DNA of 46,711 nt from Candidatus Poribacteria bacterium (GTDB lineage: Bacteria; Poribacteria; WGA-4E; WGA-3G). The stretch spans positions 1-46,711 of the forward strand of contig JAJECK010000075.1 of assembly GCA_022822085.1 (NCBI GenBank), given 5' to 3'. Numbering within the stretch: the first letter of the stretch is position 1; every line of letters begins with the position of its first letter. Positions 16,131 to 24,476 of this stretch are shown here, piece by piece. The notes under the pieces are model-generated. The model ran no database searches. It was not told the origin of the DNA and worked only from the letters and a program-made list of their open reading frames with translations. Position numbers and translations under genes: made by a program.

Positions 16131-17318
16131 ATGAAAAAACGAGTTTTCACAATCGGCATTTTTATCACTGTGCCACTATTTATTATTTTGATTCTGGGAG
16201 GTATCATTTTGTTTTCCTCGCCGCCTGATGTTTTAGAAAAACATTTTACCCATGAAAAACAACTCGGTAAACTTTTTGAAAAGTATAGAGAAACACATAC
16301 CTCTATGACAGAAACCCAACTCATCGCGTGGGAAAAAGATGTTGAACAATTAGGCAAGAAATTGAAACAATCTTTTGATGTCATACAGAATGACGAGTCA
16401 CTTTCCAATGAATTGTTAAAAGCAAAAGTATCTATGCTAAAGTTACCAGAACCGAAATATACGGGGATTGCTGCTATAAGTTTCAAGGATATTTCTTCAG
16501 ATGATTTTGACGTATGGTTGGTAGCTCGTGATAAGGCGAAGGATGAACGTCATCGTGAGTGGCTGCGGAATACTACGGATTATAGTGAAAAAGAAATTGA
16601 AGCTGCGGTAGCGAGGGTAAATGATAAACTTGCCAATGATCCAAAGCGGCAAGAACATCGCGAAAAGATGCGTAAACATATTTTGCGTCGGGAAGCTTCT
16701 GCGGAGCGTAGATTAGAACGTGCTCGTGAAAAGCGTGAGGCTGCTGCATACAAAGCAAAGCGTGATCAGGATAAAGCGTGGCTTGCTGCAGAGGCAGCCC
16801 GTCTTGCGAACGAGGAGTGGGATATATCAGATACCGATATTTCTGATATGCCTCCCGCAGAGTATACGGATGCCATTGCCCTCCCCGGCGATGATGTGCC
16901 TCCATCCAAGGGGGATGATCTACCGACAAGGCAACCGATCTCCTCAACGCCTTCCAGCATGCAGCCTGCTCCCCGTGATACTTTCAACCCTGCTGCTGTT
17001 TCAGATCGCTTATCAAAAGATATGTCTCGTTGGGAGGACGATCTTGTGGAGTCGTATCCTGAGTTGTTCCGTTTCAAAGACAGTGAGGATCAATCTGAAT
17101 TTGAGCAGTCGCTTCCCCCCGATGCGCGCGAGCACTTCAAAACACGGCAAAAACGTATGCAACACGAGTATGTGAGGCGGGTGCAGACGTTCTTATCAGA
17201 CACGTCAACTGAACAGAGAGCAGAAACATTGCGGATTGTGAGAGAAACACTGGAAAAAAACTGGAATCGGGATTTTGCTGAATCTGTTCTCAATCAGTTG
17301 ACGTTTGACGAGAAATAA
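16131..17318 (+). CDS. Membrane-anchored charged helical protein
   Basis: 395 residues with one N-terminal membrane helix (about 7-29) and a long extracytoplasmic part. Residues about 30-120 are helical; about 125-225 are extremely rich in K, R, E and A (REKMRKHILRREASAERRLE), probably one long coiled coil. Residues 226-285 form an acidic, proline-rich linker (PPAEYTDAIALPGDDVPPSK), and 285-395 are helical again. There is no cysteine. A GGGGGG run precedes the ATG by about 10 nt. The arrangement of anchor, long rod, flexible hinge and C-terminal helical domain suggests an envelope-spanning or scaffolding role. No family is recognised. Confidence 0.75.
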   Translation: MKKRVFTIGIFITVPLFIILILGGIILFSSPPDVLEKHFTHEKQLGKLFEKYRETHTSMTETQLIAWEKDVEQLGKKLKQSFDVIQNDESLSNELLKAKVSMLKLPEPKYTGIAAISFKDISSDDFDVWLVARDKAKDERHREWLRNTTDYSEKEIEAAVARVNDKLANDPKRQEHREKMRKHILRREASAERRLERAREKREAAAYKAKRDQDKAWLAAEAARLANEEWDISDTDISDMPPAEYTDAIALPGDDVPPSKGDDLPTRQPISSTPSSMQPAPRDTFNPAAVSDRLSKDMSRWEDDLVESYPELFRFKDSEDQSEFEQSLPPDAREHFKTRQKRMQHEYVRRVQTFLSDTSTEQRAETLRIVRETLEKNWNRDFAESVLNQLTFDEK

Positions 17319-17336
17319 CTTCTACTTTACAACTCT

Positions 17337-17372
17337 CACAGGCAGGTATCCGTTATTGGGTATCTGCTTGTG
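17337..17372 (+). terminator. Stem-loop after the coiled-coil operon, copy 1
   Basis: CACAGGCAGGTATCC and GGGTATCTGCTTGTG pair over about 15 bp with three G-T pairs. No T-run follows, so it probably pauses transcription or protects the 3' end rather than fully ending it. A near-identical copy at 17575 has a T-run. Confidence 0.55.
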
Positions 17373-17390
17373 TTCAATTGAGGAACTACA

Positions 17391-17549
17391 ATGGATTGGT
17401 CTACTATTACTGAGTTTTTATTTGTTTTTAGTTATACTTGTTTCGTCGTCAGTACAGCTGGGTTTCTCATTAAAATTAATAAAAAGATAAACGATGTACT
17501 CAGGCGATTAGACGATGTGCTCAGACGATTAGATGAAGAGCAAAAATAA
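17391..17549 (+). CDS. 52-residue membrane peptide with tandem DVLRRLD repeat
   Basis: GAGGA lies 8 nt before the ATG at 17391. The peptide has an N-terminal membrane helix (about 7-28, ITEFLFVFSYTCFVVSTAGF) followed by a basic stretch (KINKKIN) and two perfect copies of the heptad DVLRRLD, ending EEQK. The heptads predict a short coiled coil on the cytoplasmic side, assuming the positive-inside rule. It lies between two near-identical stem-loops (17337 and 17575), so it appears to be a discrete cassette at the end of the coiled-coil operon. It resembles the small holin-like or coiled-coil membrane peptides of many genomes, but no specific family is recognised. Confidence 0.6.
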   Translation: MDWSTITEFLFVFSYTCFVVSTAGFLIKINKKINDVLRRLDDVLRRLDEEQK

Positions 17550-17574
17550 CTGTATCACAACACCCTAACTCCAC

Positions 17575-17611
17575 AGGCAGGTATCCGTCATTGGGTATCT
17601 GCCTTTTTATT
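17575..17611 (+). terminator. Rho-independent terminator, copy 2
   Basis: CACAGGCAGGTATCC, a six-base loop (GTCATT), GGGTATCTGCC, then TTTTT. It is nearly identical to the stem-loop at 17337, with the small membrane peptide gene between them. Confidence 0.75.
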
Positions 17612-17712
17612 TATAGTCCAATCTAAAATATGTGAACCCCCTGGTGAATCAACGCCAAATGCGCTTTTTGGCATTAGTCTCGGTAAATGGTGCGGTTAGA
17701 AAACTGCACCTA

Positions 17713-17862
17713 ATACCATTTCTAATTGACAGATTGTCATAATATATTGTAGGTCGGGTTGAGGAACGAAACCCGACATGACGCTATAAGAAGTCGGGTT
17801 TCGCTACCGCTTCTACCCGACCTACGAAATAATGTCATGTTATCATATAGAAATGGTATAAA
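17713..17862. repeat. Palindromic MITE-like element (family C)
   Basis: Outer ends TACCATTTCTA (about 17714-17724) and, inverted, TAGAAATGGTATAA (17848-17861) enclose two hairpin arms: GTAGGTCGGGTT (17749-17760) pairing with AACCCGAC/ACCCGACCTAC, and GTCGGGTTTCG near 17793-17803. No ORF. Related pieces lie at 2456-2526 and 3769. Confidence 0.6.
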
Positions 17863-17908
17863 TAGCAAAAGTCCAGGAATTTGTGATGTAGGACCACTGC
17901 AAAAATTA

Positions 17909-17937
17909 GTGCAATTCAGAACAATACAAGGTATAAT
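17909..17937 (+). promoter_or_regulatory. Promoter of the ABC permease gene
   Basis: GTGCAA (17909-17914), exactly 17 nt, TATAAT (17932-17937), ending 48 nt before the start codon. It has the same xTGCAA-N17-TATAAT shape as the promoters at 38405, 41677 and 43016. Confidence 0.6.
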
Positions 17938-17985
17938 TACAGTGTAGTTTATTGCGTATTGTTCATTTTCATTGTGGAGAAACAG

Positions 17986-19785
17986 ATGCTCAATCCCCAA
18001 CAGGAAACTGATAACTCACTAAAAAACCTTACCTTTATAGACAGAATAAAGCGAAAATATGATTTAACCCCACCAATCATCCTGATCCTTGGACTAACAA
18101 CTCTCTTTTTTATCATTTTCCTCATTTATCCCCTTCTATATGTCTTTAAAGAATCATTCTGGATCGATAATAGGTTTAACCTGGCCTTTTTCAAACTGAT
18201 GGCAACTGACCCAAACAAAAGGGTCCTTATAGTCAATAGTTTTAAAATCGGTGTTATGGTCACACTGTTGACAAGTATCTTTAGTCTTCCGTTAGCATAC
18301 TTCCTGACTCGCTTCCGTTTTCCGGGTCGTAATCTGTTGCGTTCAGTTATTCTAATCCCAATGATCATGCCGCCATTTGTGGGGGCACTTGGTATGCAAC
18401 AGTTTTTCGGCAAATACGGCAGTATAAACATGTTTCTTGTGAAACTCGGTCTGATGGATATGAGTAGTACAATTGATTGGTTTGAGGGAGGATTTTGGGG
18501 TGTTGTCTTATTGTCAACTTTACATCTCTACCCAATAATGTATCTCAACATCGTTGCAGCTTTAGCAAATGTTGATCCGAGTTTGGAGGAAGCTGCTGAA
18601 AATCTCGGGGCTTCTCGTTTCAATATATTCCGAAGAATAACATTACCCCTAATGATGCCCGGATACTTTGCAGGTGCGATTCTCGTATTTATATGGGCAT
18701 TCACCGATCTTGGCACACCATTAATTTTTAATTATAATAAAGTCATTGCAGTTGAGATATTTAGACTTGTAACGGAAGCAAACCTAAATCCGATGGGATA
18801 TGCGCTGGTTGTGCTTGTGATTGTGTTGACAGCACTTGCCTTTTACATCTCTAAACGATGGACAGGAACAAGACACTATGAGATGCTGGGACGCGGACAT
18901 GTAACGACACGAGAGACAGATGCAAAATGGTCAATGCGTTGCATCATTTATCTCTTTATTGGTGGGTTGACATTTATGGCACTGTTGCCACATATTAGTG
19001 TCATTTTGGTATCCCTTACTCCCGGTCCAAGTGAATGGTATCAGAAAGTGTTACCACAATCCTATACTTTTGAACACTATATTGAGACATTCACACATTC
19101 CGATACATTACCGAGTATTTTAAATAGTCTAAAGTACAGTATCTTCAGCACATTGATTGCTCTCCTCGTAGGTGTTGCAATCGCATATCTACTGACTCGC
19201 AAACGCATTCCTTTTCAAAACTTGTTGGATGCTGTCGCTATGTTGCCGTTAGCTTTACCTGGGGTTGCTATTGCCTTCGGCTATATGGGAAGTTTCTCTG
19301 ATACATCGCTTCTGTTGAAATATCTTCCAGATAGTATTATCGCTGTAATTGATCCGAGAAAAAACCCAACATTTCTCTTAATTATTGGCTATGCAGTGCG
19401 GCGTTTACCCTATATGTTGCGTTCCATATATGCAGGTTTCCAACAAACGAGTATATCGTATGAGGAAGCCTCACAGAACATGGGGGCAACGCCTGTGAGA
19501 ACTTTATATAAAATCACATTACCATTGGTCTTTGCAAATATCCTTGCTGGCGCGATTTTGGTTTTCTCTTTCTCCATGCTTGAAGTGAGTGAAAGTTTAA
19601 TTTTAGCACAACAAAGTCAGTATTATCCTATAACAAAAGCGATATATTCGCTAACCCAACGCCTTGGTGAAGGACCTTACATTGCAAGTGCATTGGGTGT
19701 TGTTGGGATGTTGATTTTAATTGCATGTCTGCTGGGTGCAGGTCGTGTGCTTGGTGGGAAATTGGGAGAGATATTTCGGATATAA
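17986..19785 (+). CDS. Fused two-domain ABC transporter permease (iron/thiamine type)
   Basis: Starting at 17986 (GGAG 7 nt upstream; a TTG at 17959 is weaker) gives 599 residues, typical of FbpB/ThiP-like fused permeases. It has about twelve membrane helices in two MetI-like halves, each with an EAA loop: EEAAENLGASRFNIFRRITL in the first half and YEEASQNMGATPVRTLYKITL in the second. This family forms the membrane channel for periplasmic binding-protein uptake of ferric iron, thiamine or similar solutes. No binding protein or ATPase gene is next to it, so the substrate cannot be assigned from context. The downstream gene is a WD40 protein 67 nt away, probably a separate unit. Confidence 0.88.
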   Translation: MLNPQQETDNSLKNLTFIDRIKRKYDLTPPIILILGLTTLFFIIFLIYPLLYVFKESFWIDNRFNLAFFKLMATDPNKRVLIVNSFKIGVMVTLLTSIFSLPLAYFLTRFRFPGRNLLRSVILIPMIMPPFVGALGMQQFFGKYGSINMFLVKLGLMDMSSTIDWFEGGFWGVVLLSTLHLYPIMYLNIVAALANVDPSLEEAAENLGASRFNIFRRITLPLMMPGYFAGAILVFIWAFTDLGTPLIFNYNKVIAVEIFRLVTEANLNPMGYALVVLVIVLTALAFYISKRWTGTRHYEMLGRGHVTTRETDAKWSMRCIIYLFIGGLTFMALLPHISVILVSLTPGPSEWYQKVLPQSYTFEHYIETFTHSDTLPSILNSLKYSIFSTLIALLVGVAIAYLLTRKRIPFQNLLDAVAMLPLALPGVAIAFGYMGSFSDTSLLLKYLPDSIIAVIDPRKNPTFLLIIGYAVRRLPYMLRSIYAGFQQTSISYEEASQNMGATPVRTLYKITLPLVFANILAGAILVFSFSMLEVSESLILAQQSQYYPITKAIYSLTQRLGEGPYIASALGVVGMLILIACLLGAGRVLGGKLGEIFRI

Positions 19786-19852
19786 TCATTAACTTGAACA
19801 TAGTAAATTCTACTTACATGACTTTCAATGTATTAAGGAGGAATACGATATT

Positions 19853-21793
19853 ATGAAAATTACCAATAGTGTCTTAATCATTATTACTTTATTATCCATT
19901 AATGTTTTTGCACAAGATTTTGAGTCTTTAGAACTTGAGGGACATACTGATTATATCAACAAAATTGTTTTTAATTCAGATGGAACCCTACTTGCAAGTG
20001 CAAGTAGGGATAGCTCTATACGTTTGTGGGATATTGCCAGTGGGACTATAAAATATACTTTAACAGGTCACAACTATTATATATATTCTGTGGCATTTAG
20101 TCCTGATGGATTGACTTTGGCAAGTGGTGATGAGAATGGGAAGATACGGCTTTGGGATGTTACTACAGGACAATATAGAGTAACACTTGAGGGGCATAGG
20201 AATGCAGTAAGAAGTGTTGCATTCAGTCCGGATGGTCAAACCTTGGCAAGTGGAAGTTCTGACGACACAATTCGTTTATGGAACGCAACCACTGGAGTAT
20301 ACAAAGTTACTCTTGAGGGGCATACCGGTACTGTAAATAGTGTGGCGTTTAGTCCGGATGGTCAAACCTTGGCAAGTGGCAGTTCTGACCACACAATTCG
20401 TTTATGGAATGCTTCCAATGGATTCCACAAACAAACCCTAAATGCACATAATAGTAGTGTTTACGATATTACGTTTATTGAAAATGGAACAATCCTTGCA
20501 AGTAAAAGTAATGATAACACGATTCGGCTTTGGGATCATGCTACTGGTCTGCCAAAGGATACAATTACAGTTAATAACTTACAGAATGTTGCTATCAGTT
20601 TAGATAGAAGGATGCTCGCGGGTGTAACTGGAAGTCGCAGACTTTCTTTATGGGATATAGCCACTAACAGTGAAGTTGCATCTTTAGTAGGACATACATC
20701 AACTATTTACAGTGTCACATTCAGTCCAGATGGAAAGAAACTCGCGAGTGGTGGAAGTGATAGAATTATACGACTATGGGATATCTCAACACATGTAAAT
20801 ATCACACCTTCAACTATTGAATCCCCTCCAGTTGGAGAAGAATTTGATATTGATATAAACATAGTTAACGGTCAAGATGTTAGAGGATATAAAATTACAT
20901 TAGAATACGATAGTAATTCTCTTAGTTATGTCTCACATGAATACAGTGATTATTTTTCTGAAGATGATACATATCAGGGACCTATAGAAAACATGATGGG
21001 GAGTGTGTCCTTTAGCGTTGTCTCAACTGCTGATGCAGGTGAGGGTGATGGCACTCTTGCTACAGTAACGTTTGAGGTGGTATCACGGGGGGCATCAACA
21101 TTTAGTTTAACTGCAATACTTTCTGATAGTGATGGCAATAGGTTACCGTATATTGTTATATCAGGAAAAGTTGTTGAACCACCTTGGGATGTAAATGGTG
21201 ATGGTTCAGTTGACATTTTAGATTTATCTTTCGTCGCTGCCCGTTTTGGACAAGAGAATCAAACTCAAGCAGATGTCAATAGGGATGGTGATGTGGATAT
21301 CAAAGACCTAATTATCGTGGCAAGTGGAATGGTTACAGTACCAACATCTCCTGCAGCAATTAATCGATATTCAGCAAAAATTCTGTCACGAGAAAATGTT
21401 AAAAAATGGTTGAATGAAGCACAACAGTTGAATCTTACCGACCCCACTATGCAAAAAGGTATCCAATTTTTACAAAATCTCTTGTCCATGTTGACACCGA
21501 AGGAAACCGCCTTGTTGCCAAACTATCCTAACCCATTCAATCCAGAAACTTGGATACCATATCAGTTGTCAAAACCTGTTGATGTGAGTATTGCTATCTA
21601 TGCTGCCGATGGCAAGTTGGTTCGGACGCTAAATTTAGGGCATCAATCTGTTGGGGCCTATCAAGGCAAGAACCGTGCTGCACATTGGGATGGTAGAAAT
21701 GCTTTGGGTGAACTTGTAGCAAGTGGCGTCTATTTCTATACACTTTCTGCTGGCAATTTCACCGCTACGCGAAAAATGTTAATACGGAAGTAA
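19853..21793 (+). CDS. Secreted WD40-cohesin-dockerin protein with T9SS-like C-terminal module
   Basis: 646 residues; AAGGAGG about 11 nt before the ATG; signal peptide ([21 protein letters not shown]). WD40 blades span about 25-313 (seven units with [10 protein letters not shown] and IRLW), so one propeller. Residues about 317-443 look like a cohesin domain (INPS-like start, [28 protein letters not shown]). A dockerin follows (about 443-495, [13 protein letters not shown] and [13 protein letters not shown]), then the conserved C-terminal module (YPNPFNP near 557, ending ATRKMLIRK). It carries both halves of a cohesin-dockerin pair, so chains of these proteins or binding to the other dockerin proteins in this window are possible (inference). 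Lower GC than the two WD40 genes at 297 and 3958. Confidence 0.88.
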   Translation: MKITNSVLIIITLLSINVFAQDFESLELEGHTDYINKIVFNSDGTLLASASRDSSIRLWDIASGTIKYTLTGHNYYIYSVAFSPDGLTLASGDENGKIRLWDVTTGQYRVTLEGHRNAVRSVAFSPDGQTLASGSSDDTIRLWNATTGVYKVTLEGHTGTVNSVAFSPDGQTLASGSSDHTIRLWNASNGFHKQTLNAHNSSVYDITFIENGTILASKSNDNTIRLWDHATGLPKDTITVNNLQNVAISLDRRMLAGVTGSRRLSLWDIATNSEVASLVGHTSTIYSVTFSPDGKKLASGGSDRIIRLWDISTHVNITPSTIESPPVGEEFDIDINIVNGQDVRGYKITLEYDSNSLSYVSHEYSDYFSEDDTYQGPIENMMGSVSFSVVSTADAGEGDGTLATVTFEVVSRGASTFSLTAILSDSDGNRLPYIVISGKVVEPPWDVNGDGSVDILDLSFVAARFGQENQTQADVNRDGDVDIKDLIIVASGMVTVPTSPAAINRYSAKILSRENVKKWLNEAQQLNLTDPTMQKGIQFLQNLLSMLTPKETALLPNYPNPFNPETWIPYQLSKPVDVSIAIYAADGKLVRTLNLGHQSVGAYQGKNRAAHWDGRNALGELVASGVYFYTLSAGNFTATRKMLIRK

Positions 21794-21817
21794 AACCATA
21801 ACAGCAGGAGAAAAAAA

Positions 21818-22405
21818 ATGGACATCTTGCATTGCATTCAAAGTTCACTATTGGATGCGCAAGACACACTGAATCAGTTTATCAATAATCCTGATAATAT
21901 CAATGTCATCGCAGAAACAGCATCCCTCATACGAGATGTGTTTGAAGATCAGGGAAGAGTATTCACTTGTGGTAATGGCGGAAGTTTATGTGATGCAGTC
22001 CACTTTGCAGAAGAATGTACAGGTAAATTTCGTGAAGATCGGGATCCGCTTCCTGCAATCGCACTCAGTGATGCTGGACACATCACCTGCACAGCAAACG
22101 ATTTCGGCTTTGCGGAGATATTTGCGCGTCCCCTGCTCGCCCTCGGTCAACCGGGAGACCTGTTAATTGCGATATCTACAAGTGGAAATTCCGAGAACGT
22201 TGTCCGTGCCGCAAAGGCCGCAAAATCCAGAGAGATGCAAGTTTTTGGCTTGCTTGGTAAAGATGGAGGACAGCTTATGCAACACTGTGATAGCTACCTA
22301 ATCGCACCTGGAAAGACAGCCGATAGAATCCAAGAAATACATATAAAGGTCCTACACATTCTAATAGAACAGGTTGAACGATTAATGTTTCCAGAGAATT
22401 ATTGA
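21818..22405 (+). CDS. gmhA: Phosphoheptose isomerase (SIS domain)
   Basis: 195 residues, the usual GmhA length. It follows the E. coli enzyme closely: FTCGNGGSLCDAVHFAEE, GKFREDR, ALSDAGHITCTANDFGF, ISTSGNSENVVRAAKAA, GLLGKDGG, and ADRIQEIHIKVLHILIEQ. It converts sedoheptulose 7-phosphate to D-glycero-D-manno-heptose 7-phosphate, the first step to the ADP- or GDP-heptose used in lipopolysaccharide core or surface glycans. A Shine-Dalgarno (CAGGAG) precedes the ATG. It lies 24 nt after the WD40 gene, so it may share that transcript, with no other heptose genes nearby. Confidence 0.95.
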   Translation: MDILHCIQSSLLDAQDTLNQFINNPDNINVIAETASLIRDVFEDQGRVFTCGNGGSLCDAVHFAEECTGKFREDRDPLPAIALSDAGHITCTANDFGFAEIFARPLLALGQPGDLLIAISTSGNSENVVRAAKAAKSREMQVFGLLGKDGGQLMQHCDSYLIAPGKTADRIQEIHIKVLHILIEQVERLMFPENY

Positions 22406-22488
22406 CATATTTATAGTTTTATGATAATATGTGCGGTAAGAATACATCTTCATTATTGTCCTCTACGTTTCTATTAGGAAGATAACAA

Positions 22489-22767
22489 GTGGCTACATCA
22501 GATAAAAACCGTACATATTGGCGAAAAAACCTTCAATACCTTGCTATCCTACTCGGAATATGGTTTGTCACATCCTATCTCTGCTCAATTGTATTTGTAG
22601 AACAACTTGATAAAATCCAAATTGGTGGATTCCCGCTCGGTTTTACCTTTGCTCAGCAAGCATCAATATGGATTTTTGTCGTGTTGATTTTCGTCTATGC
22701 TTGGTTGATGAACCGTTTAGATAAAAAATACCAGAATGATCGAGACAATGCGGAGAATCCAGAATAA
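22489..22767 (+). CDS. DUF4212 small subunit of a sodium/solute symporter
   Basis: 92 residues with a GTG start; AGGAAG lies upstream. It has two membrane helices (about 18-38 and 56-75), the tryptophan-rich start RTYWRKNLQYLAILLGIWF and the central IGGFPLGFTFAQQASIW. These match DUF4212 proteins, which regularly precede VC_2705-type sodium:solute symporters. Only 2 nt separate it from the symporter, so they form a two-gene unit. The small protein is thought to be a stabilising or accessory subunit; its exact role is not known. Confidence 0.88.
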   Translation: MATSDKNRTYWRKNLQYLAILLGIWFVTSYLCSIVFVEQLDKIQIGGFPLGFTFAQQASIWIFVVLIFVYAWLMNRLDKKYQNDRDNAENPE

Positions 22768-22769
22768 AT

Positions 22770-24461
22770 ATGAATTTACAAGCCTGGACTTTCGTCATGG
22801 TAGGCCTTTCCTTCGCATTATATATCGGGGTAGCACTATGGTCAAAGGCTCGTTCCACAGGAGATTTCTATGTCGCTGGTAGCAATGTACATCCGATTGT
22901 AAATGGGATGGCAACAGCTGCAGATTGGATGAGTGCTGCTTCCTTTATCTCTATGGCAGGACTTGTCTCGTTTATGGGACGCGATGGTTCCGTCTATCTT
23001 CTCGGATGGACAGGTGGTTATGTTCTGCTGGCACTACTCTTGGCACCTTACCTAAGAAAATTCGGCAAGTATACTGTCCCAGATTTTGTTGGAGACAGGT
23101 ATTATTCACAGTTGGCAAGGATAGTAGCAGTTGTTTGCGCTGTGTTTGTCTCATTTACTTATGTTTCTGGGCAGATGCGGGGAGTAGGAATTGTGCTTTC
23201 GCGCTTCCTAAATGTCAATGCTACTCTTGGAGTCATCATAGGTATTGGAATTGTGTTCTTCTATGCTGTACTCGGAGGAATGAAAGGTATTACATATACA
23301 CAGGTTGCACAATATTGTGTTCTCATTTTCGCGTATATGGTGCCTGCGATTTTTATCTCTATCTTAATTACCAATAATCCTATTCCTCAGTTGGGCATGG
23401 GGGCAGTAGACGACGCAGGTATAAATCTGTTAGATCGCCTTAATGGATTAAACGAAGCACTCGGTTTTGACCGATACACAGATGGAAGTAAATCAAAAAT
23501 TGATGTCTTCTGTTTTACAGCAGCGTTGATGTTGGGGACAGCAGGACTCCCACATGTAATTATACGATTCTACACAGTACGCAAAGCCTCCGAGGCACGA
23601 GCATCAGCTGGATGGGCGTTGCTATTCATCGCACTACTCTATACAACTGCACCGGCAGTTGCAATTTTCGCACGGACAAACCTACTTGAGACGGTGACTT
23701 ATGAACAAAATGGGGAATTACAAGATATTAGATATGATGATGCACCTGAGTGGTTCAAAAATTGGGAAAAAACTGAGTTAATAAAATTCAACGACATAAA
23801 TGAAGATGGTAAAATTCAATACCGCGGTTCAAAATCCGAAACCGAAAATGAACTTGAGATTAATCAAGACATCATGGTATTGGCAAATCCAGAAATTGCA
23901 AAACTTCCTAATTGGATTATAGGATTAGTCGCCGCGGGTGGTTTAGCAGCAGCGTTGTCTACAGCAGCGGGATTACTTCTGGTTATATCAACAGCAGTGG
24001 CACACGATTTACTTAAAGGTTGCATTGCACCACATCTCACAGAAAAACAAGAATTGCGAGCGGCACGGATCGCTGCAGGTGTTGCTGTCTGCATTGCCGG
24101 GTATTTAGGTATCAATCCACCCGGATTTGTCGGAGAAGTCGTTGCATTTGCTTTTGGTCTCGCGGCAAGTTCATTCTTCCCCGCTATCGTTATGGGTATT
24201 TTCACCAAACGGATGAACAAAGATGGGGCAGTAGCAGGGATGATAGTTGGAATTACCTTTACAGCAGCATATATTATCTTTTTCAAATTTATCAGAAAAG
24301 ATTTTGACAGTCCAGAATTCTGGTTGTGGGGAATATCCCCTGAAGGAATCGGCACAATTGGGATGTTATTAAATTTTATAGTCGCATCCGTAGTATCGGC
24401 ATTCACTCCGCAACCACCCGATGACGTACAGGCTTTGGTAGAAGATATTCGAGTACCCTAA
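22770..24461 (+). CDS. Sodium:solute symporter, VC_2705 (acetate-permease-like) subfamily
   Basis: 563 residues, about thirteen membrane helices. The SSS-family core is clear: DFYVAGSNVHPIVNGMATAA near the start, ASFISMAGL, YVSGQMRGVGIVLSRFL, and AAGGLAAALSTAAGLLLVIS. The subfamily's soluble insert is present at about 315-370 and contains the acidic loop NDINEDGKIQY, which resembles an EF-hand and is usual in this group. Relatives related to ActP import short-chain carboxylates with sodium; the true substrate is open. It directly follows its DUF4212 partner. Confidence 0.9.
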   Translation: MNLQAWTFVMVGLSFALYIGVALWSKARSTGDFYVAGSNVHPIVNGMATAADWMSAASFISMAGLVSFMGRDGSVYLLGWTGGYVLLALLLAPYLRKFGKYTVPDFVGDRYYSQLARIVAVVCAVFVSFTYVSGQMRGVGIVLSRFLNVNATLGVIIGIGIVFFYAVLGGMKGITYTQVAQYCVLIFAYMVPAIFISILITNNPIPQLGMGAVDDAGINLLDRLNGLNEALGFDRYTDGSKSKIDVFCFTAALMLGTAGLPHVIIRFYTVRKASEARASAGWALLFIALLYTTAPAVAIFARTNLLETVTYEQNGELQDIRYDDAPEWFKNWEKTELIKFNDINEDGKIQYRGSKSETENELEINQDIMVLANPEIAKLPNWIIGLVAAGGLAAALSTAAGLLLVISTAVAHDLLKGCIAPHLTEKQELRAARIAAGVAVCIAGYLGINPPGFVGEVVAFAFGLAASSFFPAIVMGIFTKRMNKDGAVAGMIVGITFTAAYIIFFKFIRKDFDSPEFWLWGISPEGIGTIGMLLNFIVASVVSAFTPQPPDDVQALVEDIRVP

Positions 24462-24476
24462 ATTGGAGGTGTTCTG

